Shown: positions 1-8,019, counted from the stretch's first letter. The stretch: 8,077 nt of DNA from Gemmatimonadaceae bacterium (GCA_013361745.1 JABFXM010000613.1:1-8077); one strand, 5' to 3'. Numbers and translations: made by a program. Notes: a model not told the origin generated them from the sequence alone.

Positions 1-185
1 GGATGCTCGTCGCGCGCAGCATGCAGGGGATCTTTCTCGTCGCGCTCGTCGCCGCCGTGATCGCCGCGTTCGTGGGATTCTCGCTCACGGTGCCCTTCGA
101 TCAGCCGTCCGGGCCGGCGATCATCGCGGTGTCGGGGGTGCTCGCGCTGCTTGCCTGGGGAGTGCGCAGGCTGCAGCGCCGCTGA
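1..185 (+). CDS. Metal ABC transporter permease (ABC-3 family), C-terminal fragment
   Basis: Only the last 60 or so codons lie in the window; the reading frame is open to the left edge and ends at TGA 183-185. The ATG at position 3 is probably an internal Met, not the start. Two hydrophobic helices are visible, about residues 9-28 and 37-54 of the visible part, separated by a loop with DQPSGPAII, and a basic tail RRLQRR. A Pro-Ser-Gly-Pro turn followed by a final helix and an Arg-rich cytoplasmic end is what I know from the ends of ZnuB/TroC/MntB-type permeases, which import zinc, manganese or iron with an ATPase and a binding protein. The partner genes would lie upstream, outside the window. 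The family call rests on this short C-terminal pattern, so another multi-pass membrane protein remains possible. Confidence 0.6.
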   Translation, partial: MLVARSMQGIFLVALVAAVIAAFVGFSLTVPFDQPSGPAIIAVSGVLALLAWGVRRLQRR

Positions 186-193
186 CCGCGTCC

Positions 194-222
194 TTGCTCC
201 CCGTCCCCGCGATCGGTATAGG
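194..222 (+). promoter_or_regulatory. Possible sigma70-type promoter for the histidine kinase
   Basis: TTGCTC (194-199) and TATAGG (217-222) are separated by exactly 17 bp, matching 3/6 and 4/6 of the -35 and -10 consensus. TATAGG is one of few AT-containing hexamers in this GC-rich gap. Transcription would start near 229, giving a leader of about 50 nt before the ATG at 281. Seen: the hexamers and spacing. Inferred: promoter function. Confidence 0.35.
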
Positions 223-280
223 TAGTGCGGCCCGGGTTCGCAACAGGCCGCGACCACAACCGAGCGCTGGACGGTGAGCG

Positions 281-1744
281 ATGCACGCGCGCGACTCGTA
301 CGAAGCTCTCGCATTCTCGATCGAGCGGGCGATCCTCTCCGATCTCGCGCCGACCGCCCCGCGTCCCGAGCTCGCGCCGACGATCGAGCAGACGCTGCTC
401 GCCGAAGCGCGGGCGAACGAGAAGCGGCTCTCCTTCCTCCGTGTCGCGATCGTCGCCGCGTACCTCGGCGCGTCGCTCGTCGGACTCCTTCGCGGCGCCG
501 GCGGCGCGGCGACCGCCCCGCGACTCGCCGCCGTGGCGCTCGGAACGCTCTGGCTGACCGTCACCGCGGCGCTCGCGTTCCGCCTCCGCGCCGGCTGGTG
601 CCCGAAGTGGCTCGAGTACGCGGGGCCCGCGCTCGACGCGACCATGATCTGGGTCGGCTTCATCGTCGCCGCCGCGGGGCGCGAGGACCTCGCGAGCCCC
701 GTTCCGCTGGGCGTCGTCGTCGTCGTGGCGATCCTCGCCGTGCTGCTCACCGTGTCCGGTGCGCTGCGCCTGTCGCGCTCCTCGGCGGAGCTGAGCACCG
801 CGCTCGCGATCGGCGTCTTCGTCTACGCGGCGGTCGCGTCGGGACTTGCGCTGCACCACGTCGTCCTCGCCGCCGGGACGATCTTCCTCATCGGCGCGCT
901 CGGCACCAGCGTCGCGACCCTGCTCAAGCGCGTCGTGACGACGCAGGTCGAGCGGTCCACGCTCTCGTCGATGTACCGTGAGGCGCAGCAGACGATCGAC
1001 GCCCGCGAGCAGGTGCTGAAGATCGTGTCGCACGACCTGCGCAACCCGCTGCATACGATCTCGATGAGCACGAGCCTGATGCTCGAGGTCCCGCTCGGCG
1101 ACGAGGAGCGGGTGAAGCGGCTGAACATGATCAAGCGCGCGGGCGAGCGGATGAACCGGATGATCCAGGATCTCCTCGACGTCGCGAAGTTCGACGCGGG
1201 CCGCCTCGCGATCGAGCCGCGCCCCGTGTCGGCGTCGGCGCTGGTGAACGAGGCGGTGGAGATGCTGCGCCCGATCGCCGCCGAGCGGAAGCTCGCGCTC
1301 GACGCGACCGTCGCCGACGAGCTTCCGGCGACGCAGGCGGACGCGGGCCGTGTGCTGCAGGTGCTCTCGAACCTCGTCGGCAACGCGATCAAGTTCACGC
1401 CGGCGGGCGGACGCATCGCGATCCGCGTCGACAGCGCGGGCGGCGTCGCGCGCTTCGCGGTGAGCGATACCGGCCCCGGGATTCCGACGGCGCAGCTCCC
1501 GCTGATCTTCGGCCGCTTCTGGCAGGCGAACCCGAACGACCGCCGCGGCATCGGCCTCGGGCTCGCGATCGCGAAGGGGATCGTCGAGGCGCACGGCGGC
1601 CGCATCTGGTGCGAGAGCCGGCTCGGCGAGGGGACGACGTTCTATTTCACCCTCGCCGCGGGCGCGGACACGCGGCGGTCGACGGAGTCGCTGGCGGGGC
1701 TGCGGATGTCGCGGGCGGAGGTCGAGGTGCCGGTGCAGCGTTAG
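281..1744 (+). CDS. Orphan membrane sensor histidine kinase (HisKA-HATPase_c)
   Basis: A 487-residue sensor kinase expected to autophosphorylate on histidine and pass phosphate to a response regulator not present in this window. After a soluble N-terminus of about 50 residues there are six hydrophobic segments (about 51-71, 81-101, 114-133, 142-163, 169-190, 193-215), a short linker, then the kinase core. H-box is VSHDLRNPL with phospho-acceptor His251 and Asn255 of the HDxxN phosphatase motif. N-box is SNLVGNAIKF (Asn364/Asn368), G1 box DTGPGIP (Asp396), F box IFGRFWQ (409-415), G2 box GIGLG (423-427). All catalytic boxes look intact. No periplasmic sensor domain, PAS, GAF or HAMP is apparent, so sensing is likely within the membrane bundle. 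Start ATG 281 follows GGTGA (273-277), which pairs with the anti-SD at good effective spacing. The stop TAG lies inside the octamer CGTTAGGC. The ligand is not inferable. Confidence 0.93.
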   Translation: MHARDSYEALAFSIERAILSDLAPTAPRPELAPTIEQTLLAEARANEKRLSFLRVAIVAAYLGASLVGLLRGAGGAATAPRLAAVALGTLWLTVTAALAFRLRAGWCPKWLEYAGPALDATMIWVGFIVAAAGREDLASPVPLGVVVVVAILAVLLTVSGALRLSRSSAELSTALAIGVFVYAAVASGLALHHVVLAAGTIFLIGALGTSVATLLKRVVTTQVERSTLSSMYREAQQTIDAREQVLKIVSHDLRNPLHTISMSTSLMLEVPLGDEERVKRLNMIKRAGERMNRMIQDLLDVAKFDAGRLAIEPRPVSASALVNEAVEMLRPIAAERKLALDATVADELPATQADAGRVLQVLSNLVGNAIKFTPAGGRIAIRVDSAGGVARFAVSDTGPGIPTAQLPLIFGRFWQANPNDRRGIGLGLAIAKGIVEAHGGRIWCESRLGEGTTFYFTLAAGADTRRSTESLAGLRMSRAEVEVPVQR

Positions 1745-1746
1745 GC
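1739..1746 (+). repeat. CGTTAGGC octamer, copy 1 (at the histidine kinase stop)
   Basis: Here the octamer is read CGT-TAG-GC, so it supplies the stop codon. Its last four bases begin the left arm of the hairpin at 1743-1768. The reading phase differs from the four in-gene copies, so codon-pair preference alone does not explain this copy. Confidence 0.8.
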
Positions 1747-1768
1747 GGCGCCCTGCTGCGCGCCGCCT
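1743..1768. terminator. GC-rich hairpin between convergent genes
   Basis: AGGCGGCGC (1743-1751) and GCGCCGCCT (1760-1768) are perfect inverted complements: a 9-bp stem with 8 of 9 pairs G-C and an 8-nt loop. It starts within the stop codon of the histidine kinase and lies 18 bp beyond the stop of the opposing lipoprotein gene, so it could serve both directions. Neither side has a T-tract, so it is not a textbook intrinsic terminator; it may act as a transcript 3' end stabiliser or in a Rho-assisted role. The remainder of the gap to 1786 shows nothing else I can support. Confidence 0.55.
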
Positions 1769-1786
1769 GACGCGAGCAGCGCTGGC

Positions 1787-2680
1787 TCAAGGGCCGGCGA
1801 TGCAGCAGCCCTCGGCGCAGGTGACCCAGGTATCGGAGGTGGCGTATGGCCGCGGCCGCGCCGGTAGCGTGAACGGCTCGTAAGCCGCCGTGCGGAAGTA
1901 CGACGCCGTGCGTACCTCATTCCGCGGGACCATGAGCGACGCCACGTCTTCCCTGCTCCGGTCGCAGTTCCAGAACTTCGCGCGCGCCGGTCGGCCGGTT
2001 TTCACGTCCCGGTGCATGCACTGCCCGAACGGCCATTCCTTCGCGTTCAGCACACGGAGGGCGGCGCCCGGCTTGTAGGTCCGCTCGACGAAGCGTGACC
2101 GATAGTGGCCGCTCCCATCCTTGTCGACGACCCACCAGGTATGACGCGACCCTCCGAAGCCGAACTTTGCTTCGTGCCGCGCCGATGCGCTGTAGTTGAT
2201 GACGCGCGCCACGATCAATCCCGCCGCGGGTATGTCGTCATGCTTCCACTTGTCCATCCCGATATCGGGCTGGATATAAACCACAGCGGAGTCCTGACCG
2301 GTGCACGGCACGTCGCCCGCTGCCGTCGAGTCCACACACGGCAGGTACGCCACCTCGGTGCTGTAGACATCGGTATGGTACACCAGCTTCGACAGATACT
2401 TGCGGAGATCACCCTCCGAAAGCGTCGTGATCTCGGCGGTCAGCGTCGGCGTCTGGCGGTGCCGAAAGGTGGTCACCTCCGGCATCCCGAGGGGACCGCC
2501 GAGGTATTTTGGCTGCGTCGCAAGCGTGTCGTTCTCGCGCTCCGCCATCGCGACGCGTGACGTGTCGAATTTCACCGATTGCACGGTCACGTACGGTTTG
2601 GAGCAGGTGGCGACCGCGCCGGCCACCACCAGTACGCCAACATTGACGATGAGGCCGTGACAGCGTCGACTGCGAGCCAT
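1787..2680 (-). CDS. Putative cysteine-rich lipoprotein of unknown function
   Basis: A 297-residue protein I do not recognise. The N-terminus (MARSRRCHG) is basic and followed by a hydrophobic stretch (10-24) ending in VATC, a lipobox-like sequence that would lipidate Cys26. Thr at -1 is atypical, so a cleaved or uncleaved signal anchor is an alternative. The predicted mature part has seven more cysteines (115, 126, 221, 239, 288, 292, 293), including a CAEGCC tail five residues from the end, which suggests disulfides in an extracytoplasmic location. It is rich in aromatic and charged residues (for example HTWWVVDKDGSG). The ATG at 2678-2680 is chosen because GAGGTG sits 6 nt upstream; the frame stays open far upstream but only as a shadow of the kinase. 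It lies 47 bp downstream of the kinase on the same strand, so co-transcription is likely. Parts are noticeably less GC-rich (about 55% at 2221-2280) than its neighbours. Confidence 0.75.
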   Translation of the reverse strand: MARSRRCHGLIVNVGVLVVAGAVATCSKPYVTVQSVKFDTSRVAMAERENDTLATQPKYLGGPLGMPEVTTFRHRQTPTLTAEITTLSEGDLRKYLSKLVYHTDVYSTEVAYLPCVDSTAAGDVPCTGQDSAVVYIQPDIGMDKWKHDDIPAAGLIVARVINYSASARHEAKFGFGGSRHTWWVVDKDGSGHYRSRFVERTYKPGAALRVLNAKEWPFGQCMHRDVKTGRPARAKFWNCDRSREDVASLMVPRNEVRTASYFRTAAYEPFTLPARPRPYATSDTWVTCAEGCCIAGP

Positions 2681-2686
2681 GCTTCG

Positions 2687-2692
2687 CACCTC
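2687..2692 (-). promoter_or_regulatory. Ribosome binding site of the lipoprotein gene
   Basis: On the minus strand GAGGTG lies 6 nt before ATG 2678-2680. This fixes the start in a frame that stays open up to position 4453, and it places the signal sequence at the true N-terminus. Confidence 0.7.
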
Positions 2693-2727
2693 GAGTGGAA
2701 GGGTGATTCCGCGCAGCTGCCGGTAAA

Positions 2728-5700
2728 TCAATCGGATCTGGAAGACGCGTGCGCCAGCTCGCGCATGCGACGCAGTTGTGGCTCGAGTTCGGGATCGGCG
2801 TGCGCCCAGAGCGTGGAGACGACTCCGCCCCACCGCGCTGCCGTCGCCGAGTCTCCGCGCGCGTGCGCGAGCTCTGCTCGCAGCACCATCGCCCGCACCA
2901 GCGCCGCGCTTTGTGACGGAAGATCGAGAAGATATTCTCCGAGCGTCGGCGTCGCCTCGAGCGTGAGATCGAGGTGATCGATCGCCTCGCTCGTGTCCCC
3001 CACCGCGACGAGGAGCCAGCTCTCGAGATAGGTGTAGTCGATCGTGACGTCGCCGGGCCGATCGTGCGCGCGGCTTCCCTGCACCTCGCGATAGAGCGCG
3101 CGCACCCGGGCGGTGTCGCCGAGCGCGAGCGCCTGCTCCATCGACACGATGCGATCCCCGCCGCTCTTCACACCGAGCAGCGAGTAAGCGCCGAGGCAGG
3201 GCGCCGCGAACCGCAGCGGCCAGCGCAGCAGCGCATCGTGGAGGTTCTGACGCTGCACGGAATCGGCGACGTAGCTTGCCAGCCGCGCGTCGACGCGTCG
3301 CGGGAACCCGCGCAGCGCGTCGACACAGGCACCGCTGATGGCGAAGGCGTAGGAGCTCGCCGCGTCCTGCAGCATCGGCGCCGGCAGCGCCAGCGGCTCG
3401 CCCGTCGGCGACGTGAGCGAGTACGCGTCGGAGCCGCCGTGCGCCGCGAGGATCTCGGCGGTCAGGCGGATCCGCCCGCTCAGCGCTGCGGGGCCGAGCA
3501 GCGCGGCGCTTGTGTCGTCGGCGGGACGTGTCGTGGCGGCAAAGAGCGAATCGACGAGCTTCGCCGCCGCGTCCCACCGTCCGCTCTTCACGAGCAGACG
3601 CGCCTCCGTGCGTGCGAGCGCGCGCGCCTGTTCGCCGTCGGCCACGAGCGCGCGGGCACGTCGGATCTCCTGCAGCGCGGAAAGTGCCACCTTCCCGGCG
3701 CCCCCCAGCTCGTCGGTCGCTTCGAGGAGCCCGGCGAGCGCGACGTGCGCATCCACGCTCGAGGGCGCGCTCTCCGCCCATGCGGCGTACAGGCGGCGAA
3801 GGATCGCGCGGTCGTGCTCGATCGCCTGCGCCTTGCGCGGGGGACGCACGTCGCCGCGTCCGCTCAGGAAGTCGGCGTAGGGACGCGGGACGAAGGCGAG
3901 CGTGTCGCCCTCGAGCGACGGATACGCGGCGAAGCGCGCGCCCGAGCCGTCGATCGCCTCCCCGGGCCGATAGCGATTGCCCGCGGTGAAGAGGACGTCC
4001 GCGAGTCGTGAGTACACGAACGCCGGCTGCGGCGGTGTGCGATCCTCGACGACGTGCATGTATGCGCGGTACGCCTCCTGGATGCTCGACCTGAAGCGAT
4101 AACCGCTCGGGCTCGACGGATCGCGAAGGACCGCGCGGTCGCGCGACTGACATTCGCCGACGCCGAACCACCCGATGACGCGCGTGGAGTCCGTCGCGGT
4201 GACGCGCCGATACGCGTCGCATGCGTCGGGAAAGTGGTCCTCCGCCAGCGCGAGCTGCGCCGCGGCGATGAGCGAGTCGCGCGAGCCGAGCTTCGCGCTC
4301 AACTCGACCGCCCGGCGCGCCGTGGCGCGCCAGGCTGTCGACGGGCGCCCGGCCCACATGTCCACCATCGCGAGCCAGAGCTGCGCCTGCGCGTTGTCGG
4401 GATCGGCCTCCGCGGCCGCGCGGAACTCCGCGGCCGCGGTGGCGAGGTCCCATCCCGCGATCGCCCGACGTCCGCGGTCGTACGCGAGCCAGGCGGGCAG
4501 CGAGGGTCGCGTCTCGTCGGCGTCGTCGCGCCAGGGCAGCTCGGATCCCGACCGCAGCATCGCGTTCGCGAGCCGGCGCAGCGTCATCCGCGACGGGCCC
4601 GCGGCGACGGCGAGGGTCGCGCTCTCGTGACGCACCTCGTTCCGCGACGCCACGTCGTAGAGCGTCACTCGCACCTCGACGCTGTCCCCATGTCGTGCGG
4701 TCTCACCGATCACCGCGCGCGCCGCGCCGAGCTCGGCGGCCGCCGAGAGCGCCACGGCGGTAGACATAGGCGCGGGCCCCGCGCCCCCAGCGGTCGCCGG
4801 CCGCGGCGGGCGTACGATCTGCACCCCGTCCCACTCGCCTAACGCGTCGGCGAGCCGGTCGGCGATGAGCGACGTGTCGGCGTCACCGGCGCGAGTGACC
4901 AACGGCAACAACGCGTATCGTCCCGGGTCGAGGGTCCGCTCCGACCCGGTGCGAACGCGTCCGAGCGCCACCGCCACCCCAGCGACCACGAGCACCAACG
5001 CGAGCCCCAGTGCGGCGAGCAGCGCGGGCGAGCGTGCCGGCGTCGTCGGTTTCGGCGATTCGACCGCTTCTTCCTTTCCCTCCAGCGCCTCCGCGAACTC
5101 CCGCGCCGTCCGGAACCGATCCGCCGGCACCTTCTCCATCGCGCGCTGCACCGCGGCGTCCACCGCCTTCGGACAGTGCGGGCGCTGCTCGCAGATCGAC
5201 GGCGGCGTCGCGGTGAGATGCTGCGCCAGCACGGCCTGCGCGGTCGCGCCGCGGAAGGGCGGCGTCCCCGCGACCATCTCGTACAGCACGCACGCCAGAC
5301 TGTAGACGTCGGCGCGGGCGTCGACGTCCGGGTCGGCTGCCGCCTGCTCGGGGCTCATGTACGCGGGCGTCCCCACCGCCACCGCGGACTCGGTGAGTCG
5401 CCGCGACGACGCGGCGTACAACGCGCGCGCCAGCCCGAAGTCGGCGACGAGCACGTGCTTGCCCGTGAGCAGGATGTTCTCCGGCTTGATGTCGCGGTGC
5501 ACGACACCGTGCGCGTGCGCGTAGTCGAGCGCGTCGCCGACCTGGCGCGTTATCGCGAGCGCCTCGTCGATCGGCAGCTGATGCTCGCGGTCGAGACGCG
5601 CGCGCAGCGTCTCTCCGTCGACGAAGGGCATCACGTAATACAGCAGCCCTCCGGGCGCGGAGCCGGAGTCGTGCAGGGTGAGGATGTTGGGATGCGTGAG

Positions 5701-5907
5701 CTTCGCCGCGACGTCGATCTCGCGCAGGAAGCGCTCGGCGCCGACGGACGACCCGAGGTCCGGGCGCAGCACCTTCACCGCGACGCGACGGCCATGCTTC
5801 ACGTCGCGCGCGAGGTACACGATCGCCATCCCGCCATGACCGAGCTCGCGCTCCAGCTCGTAGCGGCTGGCGAGAGCGGCGGCCAGGTCGTCGTGCACGT
5901 CGATCAC
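2728..5907 (-). CDS. Transmembrane Ser/Thr protein kinase with large extracytoplasmic TPR-like region
   Basis: A 1059-residue PknB-type (Hanks) kinase. Cytoplasmic kinase domain about 16-277: Gly loop GHGGMA (23-28), VAVK with Lys45, helix C Glu63, HRDIKPEN with catalytic Asp139 and Asn144, DFG 156-158, activation segment ending GTPAYMSPE (179-187). It is an RD kinase with every catalytic residue present. A Pro-rich linker leads to one TM helix (294-316). The remaining ~740 residues should lie outside the cytoplasm. They open with a YALLPL segment (331-336) and a stretch like the nucleotide- or CsgG-like region often seen in this architecture, then Ala-rich helical pairs resembling TPRs (about 471-580, 700-800, 920-1050). 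Start GTG 5905-5907 follows GGGTGA at 4 nt; GTG 5896-5898 is a weaker alternative. Residues 356-357 use the rare TTA codon within CGTTAGGC. Likely a stimulus-sensing kinase; substrates and ligand are unknown. The downstream lipoprotein may share its transcript. Confidence 0.93.
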   Translation of the reverse strand: MIDVHDDLAAALASRYELERELGHGGMAIVYLARDVKHGRRVAVKVLRPDLGSSVGAERFLREIDVAAKLTHPNILTLHDSGSAPGGLLYYVMPFVDGETLRARLDREHQLPIDEALAITRQVGDALDYAHAHGVVHRDIKPENILLTGKHVLVADFGLARALYAASSRRLTESAVAVGTPAYMSPEQAAADPDVDARADVYSLACVLYEMVAGTPPFRGATAQAVLAQHLTATPPSICEQRPHCPKAVDAAVQRAMEKVPADRFRTAREFAEALEGKEEAVESPKPTTPARSPALLAALGLALVLVVAGVAVALGRVRTGSERTLDPGRYALLPLVTRAGDADTSLIADRLADALGEWDGVQIVRPPRPATAGGAGPAPMSTAVALSAAAELGAARAVIGETARHGDSVEVRVTLYDVASRNEVRHESATLAVAAGPSRMTLRRLANAMLRSGSELPWRDDADETRPSLPAWLAYDRGRRAIAGWDLATAAAEFRAAAEADPDNAQAQLWLAMVDMWAGRPSTAWRATARRAVELSAKLGSRDSLIAAAQLALAEDHFPDACDAYRRVTATDSTRVIGWFGVGECQSRDRAVLRDPSSPSGYRFRSSIQEAYRAYMHVVEDRTPPQPAFVYSRLADVLFTAGNRYRPGEAIDGSGARFAAYPSLEGDTLAFVPRPYADFLSGRGDVRPPRKAQAIEHDRAILRRLYAAWAESAPSSVDAHVALAGLLEATDELGGAGKVALSALQEIRRARALVADGEQARALARTEARLLVKSGRWDAAAKLVDSLFAATTRPADDTSAALLGPAALSGRIRLTAEILAAHGGSDAYSLTSPTGEPLALPAPMLQDAASSYAFAISGACVDALRGFPRRVDARLASYVADSVQRQNLHDALLRWPLRFAAPCLGAYSLLGVKSGGDRIVSMEQALALGDTARVRALYREVQGSRAHDRPGDVTIDYTYLESWLLVAVGDTSEAIDHLDLTLEATPTLGEYLLDLPSQSAALVRAMVLRAELAHARGDSATAARWGGVVSTLWAHADPELEPQLRRMRELAHASSRSD
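4837..4844 (-). repeat. CGTTAGGC octamer, copy 2 (in the Ser/Thr kinase gene)
   Basis: Appears as GCCTAACG on the given strand, so it reads CGTTAGGC on the kinase's coding strand. It is phased GCG-TTA-GGC (Ala-Leu-Gly) and gives the only TTA codon I find in the 1059-codon gene. Confidence 0.8.
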
Positions 5908-5911
5908 ACGC

Positions 5912-5917
5912 TCACCC
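5912..5917 (-). promoter_or_regulatory. Ribosome binding site deciding the GTG start of the kinase
   Basis: GGGTGA on the minus strand ends 4 nt before GTG 5905-5907. There is no in-frame ATG close to the kinase domain. The frame stays open to 6285 opposite the reductase gene, so this site and the position of the kinase domain are what fix the start. Confidence 0.55.
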
Positions 5918-5957
5918 CGGGTCGGGCTGCCCGAACATATGCCACCCCGATTGGGAG

Positions 5958-5983
5958 CGCCAGCGACGAAGTCGCCGCTGGCG
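5958..5983. repeat. Inverted repeat in the divergent intergenic region
   Basis: CGCCAGCG (5958-5965) and CGCTGGCG (5976-5983) form a perfect 8-bp dyad with a 10-nt centre, which itself holds GAC/GTC in an offset position. It lies 50 bp from the kinase start and 41 bp from the reductase start, the only gap in the window shared by divergent genes. It could be an operator for a dimeric regulator or a leader hairpin. No regulator gene is adjacent, and GC-rich DNA makes such dyads by chance fairly often. Confidence 0.4.
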
Positions 5984-6024
5984 TGCCCCTCGCCCCTCTC
6001 GCGCGCACTCTCACGGGCACAACG

Positions 6025-6905
6025 ATGACAACGACGTCCTCTCACGATACCAGCAAGCCGGCGCTCGCCAGCGGCACTTTCACCATCGGCGGTGATCTCC
6101 CCGTGCACCGCCTCGGCTTCGGCGCGATGCGCATCACCGGCAAAGGCATCTGGGGTCCGCCGCCCGACAAGCGCGAAGCGATCGCCGTCCTCCGCCGCGC
6201 GCTCGACCTCGGCATCGACCTCATCGACACCGCCGACTCGTACGGACCCAACGTGAGCGAGCAGCTCATCGCCGAGGCGCTGCACCCGTACCCCGCCGGC
6301 CTCGTCATCGCGACGAAGGCTGGCTCGAGCGTCCCGGGCCGGACCAGTGGACGCCGAACGGGCGTCCCGAACATCTGCGCAGGGCGTGCGAGGGAAGCCT
6401 CAAGCGGCTGAAGCTCGACCGCATCGATCTCTATCAGCTGCATCGCATCGACCCGAAGGTCCCGGCTGAGGACCAGCTCGGCACCATGCGCGACCTGATG
6501 CAGGAGGGAAAGATCCGCCACGTCGGCCTCTCCGAGGTCAGCGTCGCCGAGATCACCCTCGCGCGCGGGATCGTGCCGATCGTGACGGTGCAGAACCGCT
6601 ACAACCTCGTCGACCGCCAGTCGGAGGAGGTGCTCGACCATTGCGAGCAGCAGGGGATCGGCTTCATCCCGTGGTTCCCGCTCGCGACGGGGAAGCTCGC
6701 GAACGCCGACGGGCCGCTCGCGCGCGCGGCGGAGCGCCTGCGTGCGACGCCGGCGCAGATGGCGCTCGCCTGGCTCCTCGCGCGGTCGCCGGTGATGCTG
6801 CCGATCCCGGGGACGTCGAGCGTGGCGCACCTCGAGGAGAACACGGCGGGCGCGCTCCTCGAGCTGAGCGCGAGCGAGGTGAAGGAGCTGAGCGAGACGG
6901 CTTGA
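6025..6905 (+). pseudogene. Aldo/keto reductase (YdbC-like), frameshifted
   Basis: NADPH-dependent aldo/keto reductase family, closest from memory to E. coli YdbC: shared features are GFGAM near the N-terminus, the WGPP loop and a PIPGTSSVAHL segment near the end. ATG 6025 opens a frame that stops at TGA 6409-6411 after 128 residues. The rest of the enzyme continues in another frame to TGA 6903-6905. The switch is at about 6325: the text reads GCTGGC-TCGAGCGT, and adding one T after 6324 gives [11 protein letters not shown], joining the two halves cleanly into 293 residues. Catalytic tetrad residues are all present across the break: Asp68, Tyr73, Lys98 and (corrected numbering) His140 in YQLHRID. 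No clear SD precedes the ATG. It overlaps the MFS gene by TTGA. Either a recent one-base deletion or a sequence error; the otherwise perfect conservation favours error or very young decay. Substrate not inferable. Confidence 0.85.
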
Positions 6906-7106
6906 GCGACGCACGTCCGGGGTATCCGCCGCGGGGGCTGATCTGGCTGCTCACCGCGGCGGGAGGCATCAGCGTCGCGAACCTGTACTACAATCAGCCC
7001 CTCCTCTCCGACATCGCCTCCGAGCTGCACACCACGGAGCGCGCGGCCGGCGCGGTGGCGACGCTGACGCAGGCGGGCTATGCGGTCGGACTGCTTCTCT
7101 TCGTGC

Positions 7107-7114
7107 CGTTAGGC
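7107..7114 (+). repeat. CGTTAGGC octamer, copy 3 (MFS gene)
   Basis: Phased CCG-TTA-GGC (Pro-Leu-Gly) within the conserved PLGD of motif A, before the frameshift. Confidence 0.8.
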
Positions 7115-7509
7115 GACGTCGTCGAGCGGCGGCGGCTGATCGTGCTCCTGCTCGTCGCGGTGGCGATCGCGCTCGCCGGCGGCGGTGAGCCCGACCCTCG
7201 CGATCCTCGCCGCGATGAGCTTCGCGATCGGGGTGACGACGGTCGTCCCGCAACTCATCATCCCCTTCGCGGCGGGGATGGCGGCGGCGCGCGTGCGCGG
7301 CCGCGTCGTCGGCACGGTGGTGTCGGGGATCCTCGTCGGGATCCTCGCCGGACGCGTCGTCGCCGGCGCCCTCGGCCACGCGGCCGGATGGCGCGCGGTC
7401 TTCGGCGCCGGCGCGGTCGCGATGATCGTGCTCGCGGTCGTGATGCGAGCGCTGCTTCCCCTCGCGCCGCCGGCCGCCGAGCGACTGGACTACGGCGCCC
7501 TGCTCCGAT

Positions 7510-7517
7510 CGTTAGGC
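7510..7517 (+). repeat. CGTTAGGC octamer, copy 4 (MFS gene)
   Basis: Phased TCG-TTA-GGC (Ser-Leu-Gly) in the central cytoplasmic loop of the transporter, read in the frame used after the frameshift. Confidence 0.8.
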
Positions 7518-8019
7518 ACGCTCTTCCGCGGCGAGCCCGTCATCCGCGACGCGTCGCTCATCGGTGCGCTGAGCTTCGCGTCGTTCAGCGCCTTCTGGAC
7601 GACGCTCGCCTTCCGTCTGCGCGAGCCTCCGCTCGACTACGGCCCCGCGGTCGCCGGCGCCTTCGGTCTCATCGGCCTCGTCGGCGCGGCGGCGGCGCCG
7701 CTGGCGGGCCGGCTCGCCGACAGGCGGAGCCCGCGGCAGACGATCGGCATCGCCCTCCTCGTCAACGTCTCGGCGTGGGTCGTCATGCTCGTCGCCGGAC
7801 ACACGCTCGCCGGGATCGCCGTCGGCGTCATCCTGCTCGACGCGGGCACGCAGGCGGCGCAGGTGTCGAATCAGGCGCGCGTGTACGCCCTCCCCGCCGA
7901 GGCGCACGGCCGCTACAACACGATCTACATGGTCTGCTACTTCGTCGGCGGTTCGCTCGGCTCCGCCGCGGCGACGATCGCGTGGGGCGCAGCGCGCTGG
8001 ACGGGGGTCTGTGCCGTCG

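Noticed and set aside
709..728. A run of GTC/CGT repeats resembling a microsatellite.
   Set aside because: It encodes a run of valines in the fourth TM helix. A simple consequence of Val codon use, with no sign of instability.
1565..1575. GCGATCGC palindromes (also near 7163), like the cyanobacterial HIP1 word.
   Set aside because: GCGATC and CGATCG are common in this GC-rich coding DNA because of Ala-Ile and Arg-Ser codons. Only a couple of full copies were noticed.
101..1594. A 497-residue open frame antisense to the histidine kinase, plus shorter antisense frames there.
   Set aside because: The translation is Arg/Asp/Glu/His-rich low-complexity typical of the complement of GC-rich coding DNA. 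The plus-strand gene has complete kinase motifs.
2681..4453. Upstream extension of the lipoprotein frame by nearly 600 codons.
   Set aside because: It overlaps the kinase gene in another frame on the same strand and reads as Arg-rich nonsense. The ATG with GAGGTG at 2678-2692 and the signal-like sequence mark the true start.
2974..4842. Several plus-strand open frames of 150-345 codons opposite the kinase.
   Set aside because: They are shadows of the minus-strand gene, with no recognisable domains and skewed Arg/Ala composition.
5934..5939. TATGTT on the minus strand as a -10 for the kinase.
   Set aside because: The hexamer 17 bp upstream (TGGCGC) is a poor -35 and the leader would be very short. 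Not enough to call.
5908..6285. Upstream extension of the kinase frame opposite the reductase.
   Set aside because: No domain is visible, and homologous kinases begin only a few residues before the conserved RYELERELG region. GTG 5905 with its own SD fits.
6319..6335. Programmed ribosomal frameshift in the reductase gene.
   Set aside because: No slippery heptamer or plausible stimulatory element is visible. A single missing base is the simpler reading.
7321..7350. Near-duplicate 12-bp units containing GGGATCCTCG.
   Set aside because: They encode the GILVGILAG motif of an MFS helix, so protein repetition explains them.
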